A stretch of DNA of 64,000 nt from Brevipalpus yothersi (Eukaryota > Arthropoda > Arachnida > Trombidiformes > Tenuipalpidae), in contig QZCP01000712.1 in NCBI GenBank assembly GCA_003956705.1, positions 62,001 to 126,000 of the forward strand, written 5' to 3'. Within the stretch, counting starts at the first letter, position 1, and every line of letters begins with the position of its first letter. Below, one piece after another: positions 36,065 through 50,800 of this stretch. A program made the translations under genes and the position numbers. A model generated the notes under the pieces. That model saw nothing but the letters and a program-made list of their open reading frames with translations, was not told the DNA's origin and searched no databases.

Positions 36065-37152
36065 CTTGAGGATTACTTTTTCGTCTGAGTTACAAGCCAG
36101 TATACTTTCTGTGCGAGACTTTTGCTAGCATGTCGACTGTCTCGTCTATTTGTACTCACCTGCTCCTCGGAGAAGCTAATTTCCAAGCTCATCATCTGAG
36201 AGCATGAACATTTAGCCTAGGGATGAGCTAACTTCTAGGAGAATTGAAGCCATATTGATTAATATTCTTTTTTGACCTGATTTCCAAACGAAAGCCAAAT
36301 TCCAATCAAAGAACTCGATAAAAATTATCAAGGGCTTTTCATGTCAAATTGTTAGAGACCGATTGGTCATCTTTCCCCCATCTCTGACGTTTTGGTAATT
36401 ATCCAGTTGAAGTATACGTATTTGTGCGTCATGAGTTTCCTGAAAAGTTTTCATACAAAATGAATAGCAACTTCAGTGGAAGAGAGAGTTTATGAATATT
36501 TTTCAATCTGTTTTGCTTTCCTGGATCTTCTTATACACGATTTGTGATCCAATAAAATAAACGGAAAAATTCATTTCGAATTCTAAAAAATTTAAATCAC
36601 ATTAATTGAAATTATATCAAAGAAGATTTTGATTTTACGCATCCAAACCATCGTTGAAATGGTTAGTTTCGTGAATCTTGATGATTTGTCGCTTAGAAAA
36701 ACAAATGATAGAAATTGCTATTATGAAAGTGAATTTTAAGATTCTAGTGTAGATCAAATTTATTGAAATCAAACACTAGTCCCTTTTAATTCTAATTTTT
36801 GGCCTTATTATAGTTTTGAGAAATGTTCAAATATTCAAATAATTTTGACCAATATGAATTATCTTTGCTCAAAAGGAGTGAATCTAAGAGGAGGCAAAGT
36901 AATCCACCAAAAATCATTCAATATTCTGAAAGTTTATCAGCTAGAATCGATTGTGATACATTTTTTACATAATTTTTCTCGTCGGAATAGGTAGACGAGA
37001 GACTCCAACTAATATCGTCACCAATGTCTGATGGTCAGTGATTGACACGTAACTACAGTCTGATACTTGATAAAAGGATCAACCTGCCAACTAGGCAGCC
37101 AGATTGATATCATTTTGATTCTTCTCTTGTGTTAGATTACCAAATATTCAAG
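36065..37152. promoter_or_regulatory. Shared upstream region of two secreted-protein genes
   Basis: 1.09 kb between divergent start codons (36064 and 37153). AT-rich, with no coding frame and no core motif that I can assign. Its likely function as a bidirectional control region is inferred from gene order only. Confidence 0.45.
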
Positions 37153-40100
37153 ATGAGATTCACATTAGTTTTTTCAGCCATACTTTTGTGTGTGGGTAAG
37201 TCAAAAACCGTTTTTTATTTTCTCCTCCACTAGAACGAATTCTTGAGGTTTCTATATGAGTTCTGTTTTTTCGATTTTCGAACCTCATTCGACACCTTAA
37301 ACTTCTCAACTAACGAGAGAGAATTAATGAAACTCAATTCCGTTATAATTACATCCCATAAAATCTTATTTCGCTCATTGAGAGCCATTAGATTAGTATA
37401 TTCAGACCAATGTGAGCCTCAATCTTTTTTTCGAAACAAAACTATAGTCATTCATAGGAAGAAATAAAAAAATGAATTTTCTCGAGAGAGTATGAGAAGC
37501 CCTAGTTTATCATGCATGGTAGCTAATTGTGGTGAATATCACAGCAATTCATGCCTCAGTAACAGAAAGTTCTGAGTCCCCGCGAAGAGAAAAAAGGGCA
37601 TGGGGATTCGAATGGGGATCAAAAATGCTCGGTTTCGGGTCGAAAAAGGAAGATCCCAAAGACCAGCAATCCGAGAAAAATGATAAATCGCAGAAAACGA
37701 GCTCGAAAGGCCTCAAGGATATATTGCCCTCTGCGTCCGGTTCACCGTATGATCAGGACCCCGATAAACCTGTGGAAGATATTAAATTGAAGGATCGAGC
37801 CCTCCAAATTGAGATTTCTGATGGTGACATCATTGATGAGGACGAATTAGATTATGCTCAAAATTCTAGGAGAGGTGAGTAAACGGAATATCAGTACCGA
37901 TCAAGCATGATAAACTAGAGCATTCAGTGAATGAATATGGTGTCTAATAAGAGGCCAGTGAATTGATTTTCTACCTGCTCTCTGTCTTCCTACTTCTTCA
38001 TCTTTTTACCATTATATTGATTGAACTTGTCCTCATCAGTTATTCTTATTCTCATCTAGCTCCAAATGTTTACGGTAATAGGCAACCATCCTATGATAAC
38101 TATGGCCTACCAATGGTACCGCAACGAGGTAGGTGCTCATGCAGCCCCTTTCATTTTCGGTTGAGAAATGTATCTTTGTATGAGCTTGAAGGGAATTACG
38201 ATCTTTTTTCGCTGAAAATACACCTTACTCGAAAAAATAGCCAAAAAAGCTAAGATTGGTGTTAGAGAACTTAATGATAACTTCTTTATTCATTTCTCTT
38301 AAAAGCCCAACAACCACAACGTATGCAACGTCCCCAGCAATCTCGAAACATGATGCAGAGTAAGTGTTTCCCTAGAAGCTTTCGGATTAATTTGACCAAA
38401 TATTTTGAGATAATGAATATTAAATCCAAGCAAGTAGATTTCTCTCTAACTCTCTATTTGTATCTTCTTTTTTGTAGATAACTATGCTGCAACCAACATG
38501 AATCAACAGGGATATGGTATGGAAGATACTCAACTAATGCTCACCGACGGTTAGTTTCATAAAACTTAAGTTGAATATTCGTTAAGTGATTGAAATCGCT
38601 CTTTCTTCAGGAGTCATCACTTCTGACGGTCAATGTCGATGTGATTGTCGAGGTAGCAATGGTGGAGCTTCCTACTTCAACCAGTTCCAAAATCAAAACC
38701 AAAACCAGAGATATGAGAACAGCATGAGTCCTCGTGTGCCAAGCCAGGGATCAGCTCAATCTGGCCGATTCAACGATGGTAGAAAAATGAACAACCAACA
38801 ACAATCGATGAGTAAGATCGTTCGTTATGTTAAGTTTTCCCACTTGACGATTATTTTCTCCTAGCTTCACAATCAATGAACCAACAGACCTACAATCCTA
38901 GAATGGAACACCAAATGCAGCGTGTGAATTCTCACAACAATGGATTTGCTGGATACAATGAACAAATGAGTATGAAAAATGGACTTTGGTGATGATTCAG
39001 AATTGAAATAATTTTTGGGGTTCTTTTCGAACACAGACTCCTATGGTAGCTCTGGCTTCTCTTCAGAATCATTCAGCAATGATGGATGGGGCGACAGCAG
39101 CGATGATATGTATGGACAGGTTGATGATGATGCTAATTATCATAATAACATGCAATCATCATCATCGTCGATGTACCATCAAGAAGAAGAAGACGATGAT
39201 GGAAAAGTCTTCCCAGACGTTCAACTTCCAACTATAGGATCTGGTGTGTAGCTCATTTGAGTGATCTTAAATTGTTTGGAACCTAGTTTACCAACATTTC
39301 TACAGATGACTGAGTCTTATATGCTGAAATTTTCAATTTATTAGTTCCACCGTCTTTGGACCCTGAGAAGAAGATCGCTCAAAAAGATCCAGAGGCTTCA
39401 CAGAGCGTCGTAGAAAAGATTCTTTCTCGAAATGGATATAACGCTAATAATAACATGGGTAAAATTTCGATGCAAACTATGAAACACATGCTTTGATTAC
39501 TAATGCTCCATTTCTAATTGCAGCTTCACAGACATCCTCAGGAAACTCAATGGGTGGAAGTTCGATGGGCGATTCTTCAAGAAAGAATCGTGTCACTTCC
39601 AGCTACAGTTCAAACTCCAACGACTATAATCCTGGTCAATCTTCCTCATCATACTCCTCTTACTCCTCAAAAAACAACAATCAGAACATGAATAGCCAAT
39701 CAGATTATCAATCAACAAGCTTCGGAAATGGATTCGGCAGTAAGAATTTGTGACCAATTACAGAGGCATTAAGATTAAATTAATGATCACTCTCCTAGGT
39801 GAGGACAATGTTCTACCACTCGAGGTCTATCCTGATCCCAACAGTCTTGCCGATAAGATCAGAATGGCCAATGAAGCTAACGGTCAACGCGGTGAGTATT
39901 CAAAGTTCGACGTAGCATGAGTGAATTTCATATTGAATAATTCTCTTCTCAGTTGCATATAAGGGTTTGATCGGTGGTGATGAAAATTCTGGTCGAGTAA
40001 ATTCTTACCGTCCAAAAGACGATGGTATGAGCATTGCTGAACGAATCGCTGCAGGAGCCAAAGGTATTGAGACAATCGCATCATATTGGAGATGAAATTT

Positions 40101-40514
40101 TTTTTAATTCACCTTTTGTCCCAAAATCTAGTTAATCAACCAATTGTCTCATCAGCCTCACGAGCAAGACCTTCAAATATGAATAGTCAACCTTCAAGCT
40201 ACTCATCAAATGATCTAGCTAGTTCGATTGCTAATTCTGGCAGATCAAACATGAATACCCAGTCTTCAGGCTACTCATCGAATGATCCTGCTGGTTCTAT
40301 TGCTAGGTCCAACCGACCAAACATGCAATCATCGAACACAATGACCTCATCAACTACCTCTAGCTCTACTTCATCGAGCTCCGATTCTGGAAGTAGCAAT
40401 AGTGGTAGTGGCATGCTCGTAGATGATGATTCATTGATGCTTCCATCAATTGGTGCTCCTTCATCTCTTTTGAACAGAAGAAATGATAAACTTCCATCAC
40501 CAAATGGCCAATAA
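37153..40514 (+). CDS. Secreted Ser/Asn/Gln-rich protein with 13 exons, all introns phase 1
   Basis: Exons 37153-37195, 37545-37874, 38060-38128, 38306-38359, 38478-38549, 38611-38811, 38865-38969, 39037-39243, 39345-39458, 39524-39739, 39799-39891, 39953-40063 and 40132-40514; 1998 nt, 665 residues. Exon 1 is the signal peptide core (MRFTLVFSAILLCV). Exon 2 has a dibasic processing site (SPRREKR) followed by AWGFEWGSKMLGFGSKK and an acidic end. Later exons are small (54-216 nt), low-complexity, rich in Ser, Asn, Gln, Tyr and Met; exon 6 holds the only Cys cluster seen (CRCDC). Related strings VQLPTIGSG and LMLPSIGAP occur in exons 8 and 13, and exon 13 has a tandem duplication (SSYSSND / SGYSSND). 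Every intron splits a codon after its first base. I recognise no family; an extracellular matrix, adhesive, eggshell or salivary protein is possible. AATAAA at 40643. Confidence 0.85.
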
Positions 40515-41308
40515 AGTTTGGTCACTACCAGTGGTAATGGAAATGATCGTTAGAGGCAACAGGATTGTCAACCCTGGTCTCAGATGGATCAAATAAGATT
40601 GCAGATGGATTAAAAATGTTATTTTCAGGGTGTCATGAATGAAATAAAACTTCGGTTGAGAAGAAACTCTTACTCAACTATTTCATGTACTAACTCAAAT
40701 GCATCACGAAGTGATTTTAGTTGCATAAAGTTTAACATTTAGATGACAAGCTAGCAATTTTTGCAAGCTTCTTCTCCTAGAAAACTGTCATGTATTAGAA
40801 AGTTTAGCTTCGATTCGAGCCAGAAATAAGTTTTGGTAGCTCAATTTTCTTGAATTTTAAATATTCATATAAGTTTCGGAGAGTCAGACATATCTAATAC
40901 AACAGGTGAACCTCTATGACTTGCAGGAGATGATCATAGTTTATTACTCGAGTACTCGAGATAGATCATGACTATACAATTTTAAATTGGAGAGTTTACA
41001 GAGGAGGTTAACAAAGATGAAGCGTTAAGAAATTTTGAGTGACAGACCGAGACATTGAATTTAATCAAGAATGAATAAAGAATTGGAGAATGGCATGTTG
41101 ATAAAGCTCAAATTACATTATAAAACGCTTATTTACAGGGGAGCAAAGATTTTATCTATGTTAAATTGCATAAAGCAAGAGGGTCAATGAGTTACTATTG
41201 AGAGAGGAAGATGGGCAAGTGAAGAGATAGCCATAACCTTATGACTTCTGTGATAATGACAGATAACAGGAATTAGGGTTCCTCAACCAATCGCATAGTG
41301 ATCATATA
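40515..41308. other. Convergent intergenic spacer, secreted gene / C/EBP
   Basis: 794 bp of 3' flanks. The AATAAA at 40643-40648 serves the plus-strand gene. A run with a repeated actcgag motif lies near 40948. No gene is supported. Confidence 0.55.
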
Positions 41309-41737
41309 TCACTCGGATTTCAGATCAAACTCAGCTTTTAGATCATCAGATGCATCAGAGCACAGAAGAGCTCGATATGTATCAACTTCATTGGGATGAT
41401 ATCCACTCACATGGGCAGCGAACAGTTCTTTCAGAAGATTCAATTCTTTCGAAAGGGTCAAAATTTTTTGCTTCAAATTGTCGTTCTCCTTCTTCAACTC
41501 GTTCACACGAGCCAGAGTCTCGATGGTCTTGATCTTGGTTTTGGTACGTGATTTTTTGACAGCTTGATTGTTTCTTTCTCGCCTCTTTCGATATTCCTCA
41601 CTCTCTTTATTCAATACCATACGGTTGACTTTGCCAAATCCACGACCTGTTTCCGAGCCACTGGCCTCAGATGAATCTTGATTGGAATCAGAGGAATATC
41701 CACCCTCCTCTAGACCCATGTCCATTTTTCTTTTCAT
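41309..41737 (-). CDS. CEBPG-like: C/EBP-gamma-type bZIP transcription factor
   Basis: Nuclear bZIP protein; C/EBP-gamma members lack a strong activation domain and act mainly by dimerising with other bZIP factors (Drosophila Irbp18 is the counterpart). All 142 residues lie in one exon, whose acceptor TTGCAG lies just upstream of the ATG at 41737, so an untranslated 5' exon is implied. The N-terminus is Ser/Gly/Glu-rich. The basic region EYRKRRERNNQAVKKSRTKT has the invariant Asn-x2-Ala-x2-x-Ser-Arg pattern of the family and closely matches vertebrate CEBPG. The leucine zipper runs on with leucines in VNELKKENDNLKQKILTLSK, followed by ELNLLKELFAAH. Strand order places it tail-to-tail with the 13-exon secreted gene. 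Confidence 0.92.
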   Translation of the reverse strand: MKRKMDMGLEEGGYSSDSNQDSSEASGSETGRGFGKVNRMVLNKESEEYRKRRERNNQAVKKSRTKTKIKTIETLARVNELKKENDNLKQKILTLSKELNLLKELFAAHVSGYHPNEVDTYRALLCSDASDDLKAEFDLKSE

Positions 41738-43062
41738 CCCTGCAAATCGTAAAGAAAACATAATCAAAAAACTCAATCGAAAAAATATACACAATCATAA
41801 ATCAACATTTAAAATCACATTTGAACCATAACGAATGGAAAACCCATTTTCCATCATCATACAACATGATTCATCAACAACAAAGAAACGGGTTAAATCC
41901 ATACACTCAAACCTCCTGATCAAAATATGATCACCAATAGTACAGAAAAATTGAACCAACTCACCAACAGTGACGATCCAATTGTTCCCACTGCTTTCTA
42001 TCCAATTAAGTGATGAAACAAAAATGAAATTTAATTTAAAATCAAATCTAGAATCCAGAAGAAAAAAGCACACAAAAAAGTATTGCCCTAGCAATACAGC
42101 AACATTGAAAAATATTACAGCTCAAAAAAGATTGCCTCATAAGTGAGGCAATATGCATGAGTGAGGCATAGAGGGAGACACCAGTTCAAAGGGGTTGAAA
42201 TTTTTGGGTATTTCATCATCTTTTGGCCTGGAAATTCCAAGCTGAAATGACAACCCATTTAGATTTGAAGAGAAAGTTGGAATGGAAGAGAAAATTTTTT
42301 GGATAACTGTTTTGTGTTGTCCAATTTCTGGTGATCGCAGAACATGGCTAACGATTGGTGTGTGTGTGTGTGTGTGTGGTACCATTGGTACGGTGAACGG
42401 CTGTGTACCAGTTTGGAACGAAACGGTGATCTGAATGAGCTGTGGAAAGATGTTCAAAAAGGTCAAAGTTTTTTTAATTGAAATTTAGATTATATTGTTG
42501 TGAAAATTTTGAAATTACTCTAGGATGGGGATACTGGGTGACATTGATTGAACAATCTAACTTCTGGCTAGAATGATGTTTGTCTTGAGTTTGTTTCGGT
42601 AGCATTGTAACTTTGGATTACACAAAGTAGGATGTCCGCTTCTCTTTCGAACGTGATTGTAATAATATCGAGACATTCTAAGCGTTGATAAGCCAATCAA
42701 TCGATCCTTCGTTTTATTCGCTTTGATAATTCGATAAACTTGCCTCTTTGCTCATCTTGGACTATTTTGCTCCACTCAAGTCGAAATTTTTCTTCTCTTT
42801 CTCTTTCTCTATCACTCTCTCTTTCACTCTCTAGAATGTGTGAGAAGAGGTGGAACAAAAATCATGGCCAGAAGGAGAGAGAAAGAGACAGAAAGAGAAA
42901 GGACTTTTCCTGCTCTAGCCTCTGTGGAAGCTCATGAATGCTAGCTTGATCATCATCATGGGAAAATGAATGAGGTGAGACCTTGCATGCTACAGATTCT
43001 CGCCTCGAAACAAGAGAAAAGAGAAAAGAGCAAAAAGTATAAGAGTCCAAGGAATACAGAGA

Positions 43063-43101
<39 letters not shown>

Positions 43102-43700
43102 CTCCTTTTGGTGACCTGATCGAATTAGTGAAGGAGGATGTCGGTGGAGCAGCTTGAGTCAGAAAAGTTGCTTTTATTTTGTGTCCATGAATGAAAGCCA
43201 AACATCATCACACCTCATCAGAAGCTGTGTAAACTCGCCTTTCCCTTAAGTATTTCAGCTTTTTTCGGCTCAAATTCTTGAGGAGAAAGTTTTTGTTTGA
43301 ATTTTTGAGCTTAATTCTCAAGCACCTGTAGGGCAAAGATGTGTGAAATACTTTAGTATCGAAGATTCGGGATCTGATTTTCTTGCTACGGGATAGGTTA
43401 GAGCTTTGAAAGAACAGGCCAGCTCCTTGTCAAAAGTCAACACTTGCTCAATCGATTGAATCCAAGTGAAGCATGTATCTTAAATATTTCAAGAGACAGG
43501 GAATATTCAATAGAGGCATCTCCTCTGAAACAATCTTAAAAAGGTTGTGGAAGAGAAAACTAAGAAATCCAAGATCATATTTCCTCCTCGGGTGCCCTAA
43601 CTATAGCCCCGAAAGCTCGCCTTTATATATTCTGAGACGTGAGAGCACCAATCATACATTTCAAGATTAATTTTGAAAGCTTCTCTCATCAATTCGAACA
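41738..43700. other. Region upstream of C/EBP, no coding gene seen
   Basis: Probably holds the 5' UTR exon(s) and promoter of the C/EBP gene. Seen directly: a perfect 9-bp inverted repeat attgcctca/tgaggcaat with a 4-nt loop at 42131-42152, (GT)n at about 42359-42378, CT-rich sequence at about 42790-42830, and (GA)n at 43064-43099. Open frames here come from repeats. Confidence 0.5.
43064..43099. repeat. (GA)n microsatellite
   Basis: A 36-bp AG run, one of about ten long GA/CT tracts in the window. Confidence 0.95.
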
Positions 43701-44862
<1,162 letters not shown>

Positions 44863-47800
44863 TCAGAAAATTCTATTTTATAGAAAGATTCAGTCTTCAA
44901 TTTTATATTTTAGAAGTGAAAACAGGGTAACGTTGAGTTTTTAGATTCCCAGGTTTAGTGAAAATTGTGAATTTATGCGAATTTTAGTTGGAAACAGACT
45001 CATAAGTTTAGCTATATTGACTTATGAGAAAATATGTTCGATTTCCAGGCATTGTTAACCCTTCACTTTAATCATGATCTGATCATTTGCTTTTGATTGT
45101 CAAGAAACCAAATGGAATTTTTTTGCTATGTTGGTTTCCAACAATTCTTGATGTTAATATGAAAATATTTCCTTGAGGCTGCTATGACTTCAATTCCATC
45201 TGAAATCAGACGAAAACGCAAAAAAAGATGTCAAAAAAGAGGATACACACTGTCAAATTACTCCATATGCTCGTCCCTTTTTTGTGAATTTCAAATTGTA
45301 TGTTTTGAACTTCGAAATTGAAGCATGAACTAGCTCAGCTATTTGAATAGTGAATTTTAATATTCCTCCCACCTCAGATCAATAGAAAATCCTCAGTAAA
45401 TAGTCAGATCTTTATTGAGAATTCTCTTTTCCTCAAATACATGCATGTAATCTCAAAAGAAGTCAATCATCTATGGAAGCCGATTTCTTTGGAAAATCGA
45501 ACAGTTACATCAGAAAGTTTACAAATTTTATTGGGCTCAGGGCATGGAAAAAAATTTCTAGACGTAGAAGAATGTCAAGAAAAAACGGAGGATATAATTA
45601 AAAATTTTCGATCAAATCGGTCCTTTGAAGCTCAAGTCATTCAAGCATGTTTGAATATCAAGCTGATGCAAAACACTCCTATATTCGGAGAATATTGTTT
45701 GATGGATTTTCAATCATAATTTTGATCTATTTCGGCCTTCAAATCATTTCTCATCGATAAATTCAAAAATGAGAGCCAAAAGAGCTCATAAATAAGAAAA
45801 AAATGGGTCAAATCAAGTCTTGATCACTATTCAATAAGAAATTGAGAAAATCGGTTCCAAGTGCAGACCAACGAAAATAAAACCAAATACTAATGGTTAA
45901 GACAAAAGGTCTGAATATATTTAGAAGAGGGAACAGATTTCAGGTCCAAAAAAGTTTTCAATCATGATCATACAATCTTTGGCTATTATTTGAATAGTAA
46001 TTGATGATTGTCCTTTTTCCATTGAGCCAAAAACCCGAACTAATTTAATTTTTCCTAGCAAAATTTCCGAGCTGATGGATCGACAAATTTTCTCATTTCA
46101 GTATCATAATACAGCTATCAACTCAGAGAAATGCTTCTTTAGCTGAATCCAAAAATGTGATCTTCTCTTTCAAGATAAATATCATTAGGTAGGAAGTCAT
46201 ATCGATGATTTTCACCGATATATTCCGATTATCAAGGTCAGAGAAGTAAAATTTATTGGAATTCTAAAAGAATAATCTGATTAAAATAGACTAGAGACTT
46301 GAGAGAGGCACTTTCAATGCTTGAGAGCTCTGGAATATAACTTTCAATTTCGATTTATTGTAGAATTACATAATTCCATGTCTGTTTTATTTTCTCCTCT
46401 TCTCATGGAAACTCTGCCCCAAAGAAAAATGCAGATTGTTTTCTATCCTAGGCTTCAATTTTCTCATATTTGTACATATTTGTATATCTTGAGGGAAGAT
46501 AACAGATATAATGTGAGAATCAACAGCTCATCTAAAGACTCGGTGCCTGGAAGCTATCCACCAGAAACTATCATAATATAATTGAAACTCAACTTCTTAT
46601 GATATAGGATTTTTTCGCTATTGTTTATGAAAATGAAATGAAATACTTCTCAGAACGCTTTTCCATCTAGCGATGTTGGTTTAGAAAACAATTAAAATTT
46701 CCTCTCTGATTGCTTGGAAAAGTTCACACAAGAAATTTTTTATAGTAAGTTTAGCTGAAAGCTTATGAATTGTGATGATAACTTCTATTCTAGAGTCTCA
46801 AGAGGCTAAGAATGGACGGAAAAATCAACAATATTTACGAATTGTTTCTCTTAACATCCTTTTAAGCTATAGCTTCATTTTGTTTGGAACTTCTGAAGTT
46901 GAAATTGTTCAGAATTGAACTCAGTTTTTCGATATTTCATGGATTTCCTTGAAGTTCTTGGTCTTGTACAAACTTAGCTGTTCAGAAATGAATTTTTTTC
47001 GAATCAATAAAACATGTACCTCAGCCCAGAACCAAAATTTCTGCATCTGAGATGTCTTGAATATCGAATTTCTTTTCTGCTCAAGATTGGGTTTGACTAT
47101 TGAAGCTGGAAATCTTATTGAAAAGACATCACAAATCTGATTTATTCCCGAGTGATCATGATAGTCTGAATCAGATATCCCTATGCATTGAATCAAGTAA
47201 AGTGAGAAAAAGCGTAGAAAATGGCTGAAATAGAACTTCATGCAGATGCTATTCAAGTTCAGATTTTTGGCCACTCACAGCCTGAGGGAACATTTTCTTG
47301 AAATAGTATACTTCTGGCTCAAAATGATCAGAAGAATACAGTTTCCTTGGATGCTGATGGTTGGTGATGGAATTATTTGCTTTCGGCTAACTTTTCCATC
47401 AAAGGAATAGAAGGAAGGTTCTTTTCAGCCACTTGAAGCTTCTCACTACACAAAGCTTGAAGCTTTTCTTCGATTTCTAGGACTAGGAATATAGAAAAGG
47501 ATCCTCAGAATTTTTTTTGAATATAAACTCAAGGCAGTTGGATAACACTATATGTATTCCGAGATATTCTACATATGCTTTTTCAAGTTACACTGGAAAG
47601 TCATACATTATTCATCGCTAGGTTAGTGGCCAAAATATTCATACGTTGTCTAATAGACAAAACATGCTCCTCGACATCGAAAATCTGAATCAAGAGCAAA
47701 CATTTGTGACAAAGAAGTGGGAACTTTCAACAAAAACCATCTGAATTCTGTTAAAAGCCACTCTGCCAAATTTTTGTGCACTCCAGTCCGATCCTATTAT

Positions 47801-50800
47801 CGATTCATCAAAAGAACTGTTCCTCATGATGTTTGACGAATTTTGGAGTCAATGTTCCAAAATCTACATCAATCGACTGGAAGTCTACTTTTATAAATGT
47901 CTTCTGTAAATTTGAAAAAAAGTTGAAAACAGAAAATCTCAATCAGAACAGCGATGAATAATTCGGTCTCAAAGTCTTCGAAGTGATCTTAGTTCTCAAC
48001 TCAGCTTGCTGCAAAAAGCTGGGCTGAAGTGAGGTTGAAATATTTCTTCTTGAAGTTCTGCCAGAAATTAAAGTCACAAGTTTCGCTAGGAATTCGAGGA
48101 GTCACTTGGAATAAATACAATTGCAGCAATATTTAACTCGTTTCTATGTTTTGCTTCTGAAATGAGTTCATAATTTCGAGAGTGGGAGAAGTCATCATGA
48201 TAGAACATAGCTCAGATGTGAAAAAGAGCTAAGTATCAAGATATCAATTTTTTCTCTTCATTTGTTGCCAAGAGTAGAATAGAGAGGCATATGTGATGCA
48301 AAGTTTGCCAATTTATTCTACAACCACCCAATGGAAAGCTGTTGCTTATTGCTTTCAGCTTCTTTTTCTCTTAATTTAAAGAAATGCAATTTCATGCCTT
48401 CAACTATTTGCATGATTCAAATCATTTTTGTCTAGGGACTGCTTGATTTCTCTGCATGTCAGATCTTGAGAATCCAATTTTGACATACTAGCTCCAAATA
48501 TGTGTCTGAGTGTCTCCGTGAAATATGAGCTTTGAAAAGAATGTACATCTATTGATAATTTAGATAGAAATCATGAAAGGCTCACAAATATAAGGCTGTC
48601 GAGTCTTTAAAAATTTCAAGTGATGACAGCCAAATTTTTTCATCCTTCAAATATCTTTGATTATTTTCTTTCTCTTTTCATTCATATACTAGGATCTCAG
48701 TTCCTAGTCCTCTACTTGATCCTTCTTGGGTTAATTGTTGGTAGAAATAGAAACACCAGCAACGACTTTGAAATTATATTTTTTTTTGCAGTTAAAGGAT
48801 CAAAAACTGATACTTTTTCCATGAGATTCTATCCAGACTGGTAAACAGATTATCTACAACTGACAAGCATAAACTCAGGAACGCTATGCTTGTCAAAGGT
48901 TCTCGAATGAGAAATGAACAAATTTTCTGACTACGAAAAGATCCTACTCACTTCATTGAAACCAGAAGCCTGCTTAGTTTACTATTGCTTCCCATTGTCT
49001 TTCTGTCATGATCTTTAATTATTAGAGCTGTCGTTAGCCAGAGTGTTCTAGAGCCTCATCAATGATGTTGATAATGGATTATTCTCTCAATAGACTAATC
49101 TAAACAGATAAAAATTCCAAAAGCTCAATTTTCCCTAGTTTTTATGATACTTGCTCCCAAAAAATTTCAAAATCAAATGTTCATCAAAGGTATCAAATCT
49201 GGGTGATAGTATGAATAATGATTTTGATGAGAGAGGAATAAACCTAGATATTGAACAAGTTCAGCCAAAAAGTAACAAAATTGCTGTGTAACTATGATAT
49301 TTTGAAGTTTGAATCTGTAGATACAGATAAACATCTTGAATATGTATCTATCTTAACTCTCCATCTATGTGAACTTTCGTATATATTCGAGAAAAAGGAG
49401 TGGAAAGAAAAATCGTGACCTGAAATTATGAGATAATAAAGGAGGTTTTTCCATTGAGTATATGTGACAAGGAAAACTTCCGTCGAACTTTGGTGGAAGA
49501 ATTCAGGATAGAAAGTAGAATACAAGGGAATACGAGATGAAAGTGAAAAAAAGAATCCCATAGAGACAAGATACATCCTCCTAACACTCATTTTCTAATG
49601 ATTATCATGAAGGAAAACTAGTTAATGCCTTGTTGAATGAATACTTATCATGCAAATTTTTTTCCACTATTGTACTTGGGAATGAATGTATATTTGTGTC
49701 TCTCTTGTGAGCAGGAATCAGAATAAATTTGATCTAAAGACTGATATGCAACATCTTCAGCATTTACATTCATTCTTCGAGAGAATACTCGTTCCCCCTC
49801 TCTTTTCACCATTCTCATCTACTTACTCCTCACTAAAAAGCCATACAACACAACCATTGCTTTTTATTTCACTCAAATTAGAGTTCGAGTTGAAAATCTA
49901 TATTAAAACAGAGAGTTGATAGCTTCTTGATTATGCTGTCAATTGTTATCAACGTAAAGGCTATATCTCACAAATATTTAAGGAAGAGCGTTCTCAAATG
50001 AAACGGAAGGTAGAATTCCCGCCATCTGAATAAGCATAGTTCAGTGCAATATGATTCTCTAACTCCACTAAAACCTTGTTCAATTGTCACAAGATCTGAA
50101 TGAAATCTGAATTTTCACTACTTCTATTAAATTTTGGCCGCAAGTTTATACAAGAACGGAAACATCTGAATCCAGAGGAGAAGAAAATGATTTGGTTGAG
50201 TGGCCAAGCGGGGATCGCACCTTCATCTACCTCCCACAGGCTCTTCATATCACGAATCTCTTACGTGTTGAAGGGTTGAGAGTAGCAAAGGTAGCAATTT
50301 GGTGGTCATGATATCTGCACTCCATATGCTTGCTTATCCTAGCTTCTTGAATCACAAATTAACAGTAATTAGTGTCTTTACAGTCTGGCAAACTCCATTA
50401 AGAAATAGACTGGGATTCATCACAACTGAATTCATCCAGCCATGCTCTCGATGGTTTGGGAGAGAATCCTCTATCTACTTATTCTACTGCTGCTGGAATG
50501 TTTCAGCCCTTTCACAGGCGTTCGATGGATTTTGAATTCATTTTCTTGATGCTTTCTCCCCCTCGCTCTTTACCCGATATATATCACTCAATTTCCATAA
50601 TTATCAATGAACGAATCAGAGGCTATAAATTAGCATGAAGTAGAGTATTATCTACTATTTTCATGTGCCTACCAACAGGAATATCATTTTTGAGTATTGT
50701 TTTGCTTGCATGAGCAATCTTATCCTATTCTTTCTTTTACTTATGTTCATTTCATAAGATTGATACTTGAAGATGAAGTAACGTGCTTTCTAATTCTTCA

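Noticed and set aside
45441..45719. 92-codon plus-strand frame in the gene-poor region
   Set aside because: No homology signal, no neighbouring exons with matching frame, composition like the surrounding noncoding DNA.
50200..50290. Patch resembling a tRNA D-arm (gagtggccaagcgg)
   Set aside because: No cloverleaf could be completed: no matching acceptor stem or T-arm.
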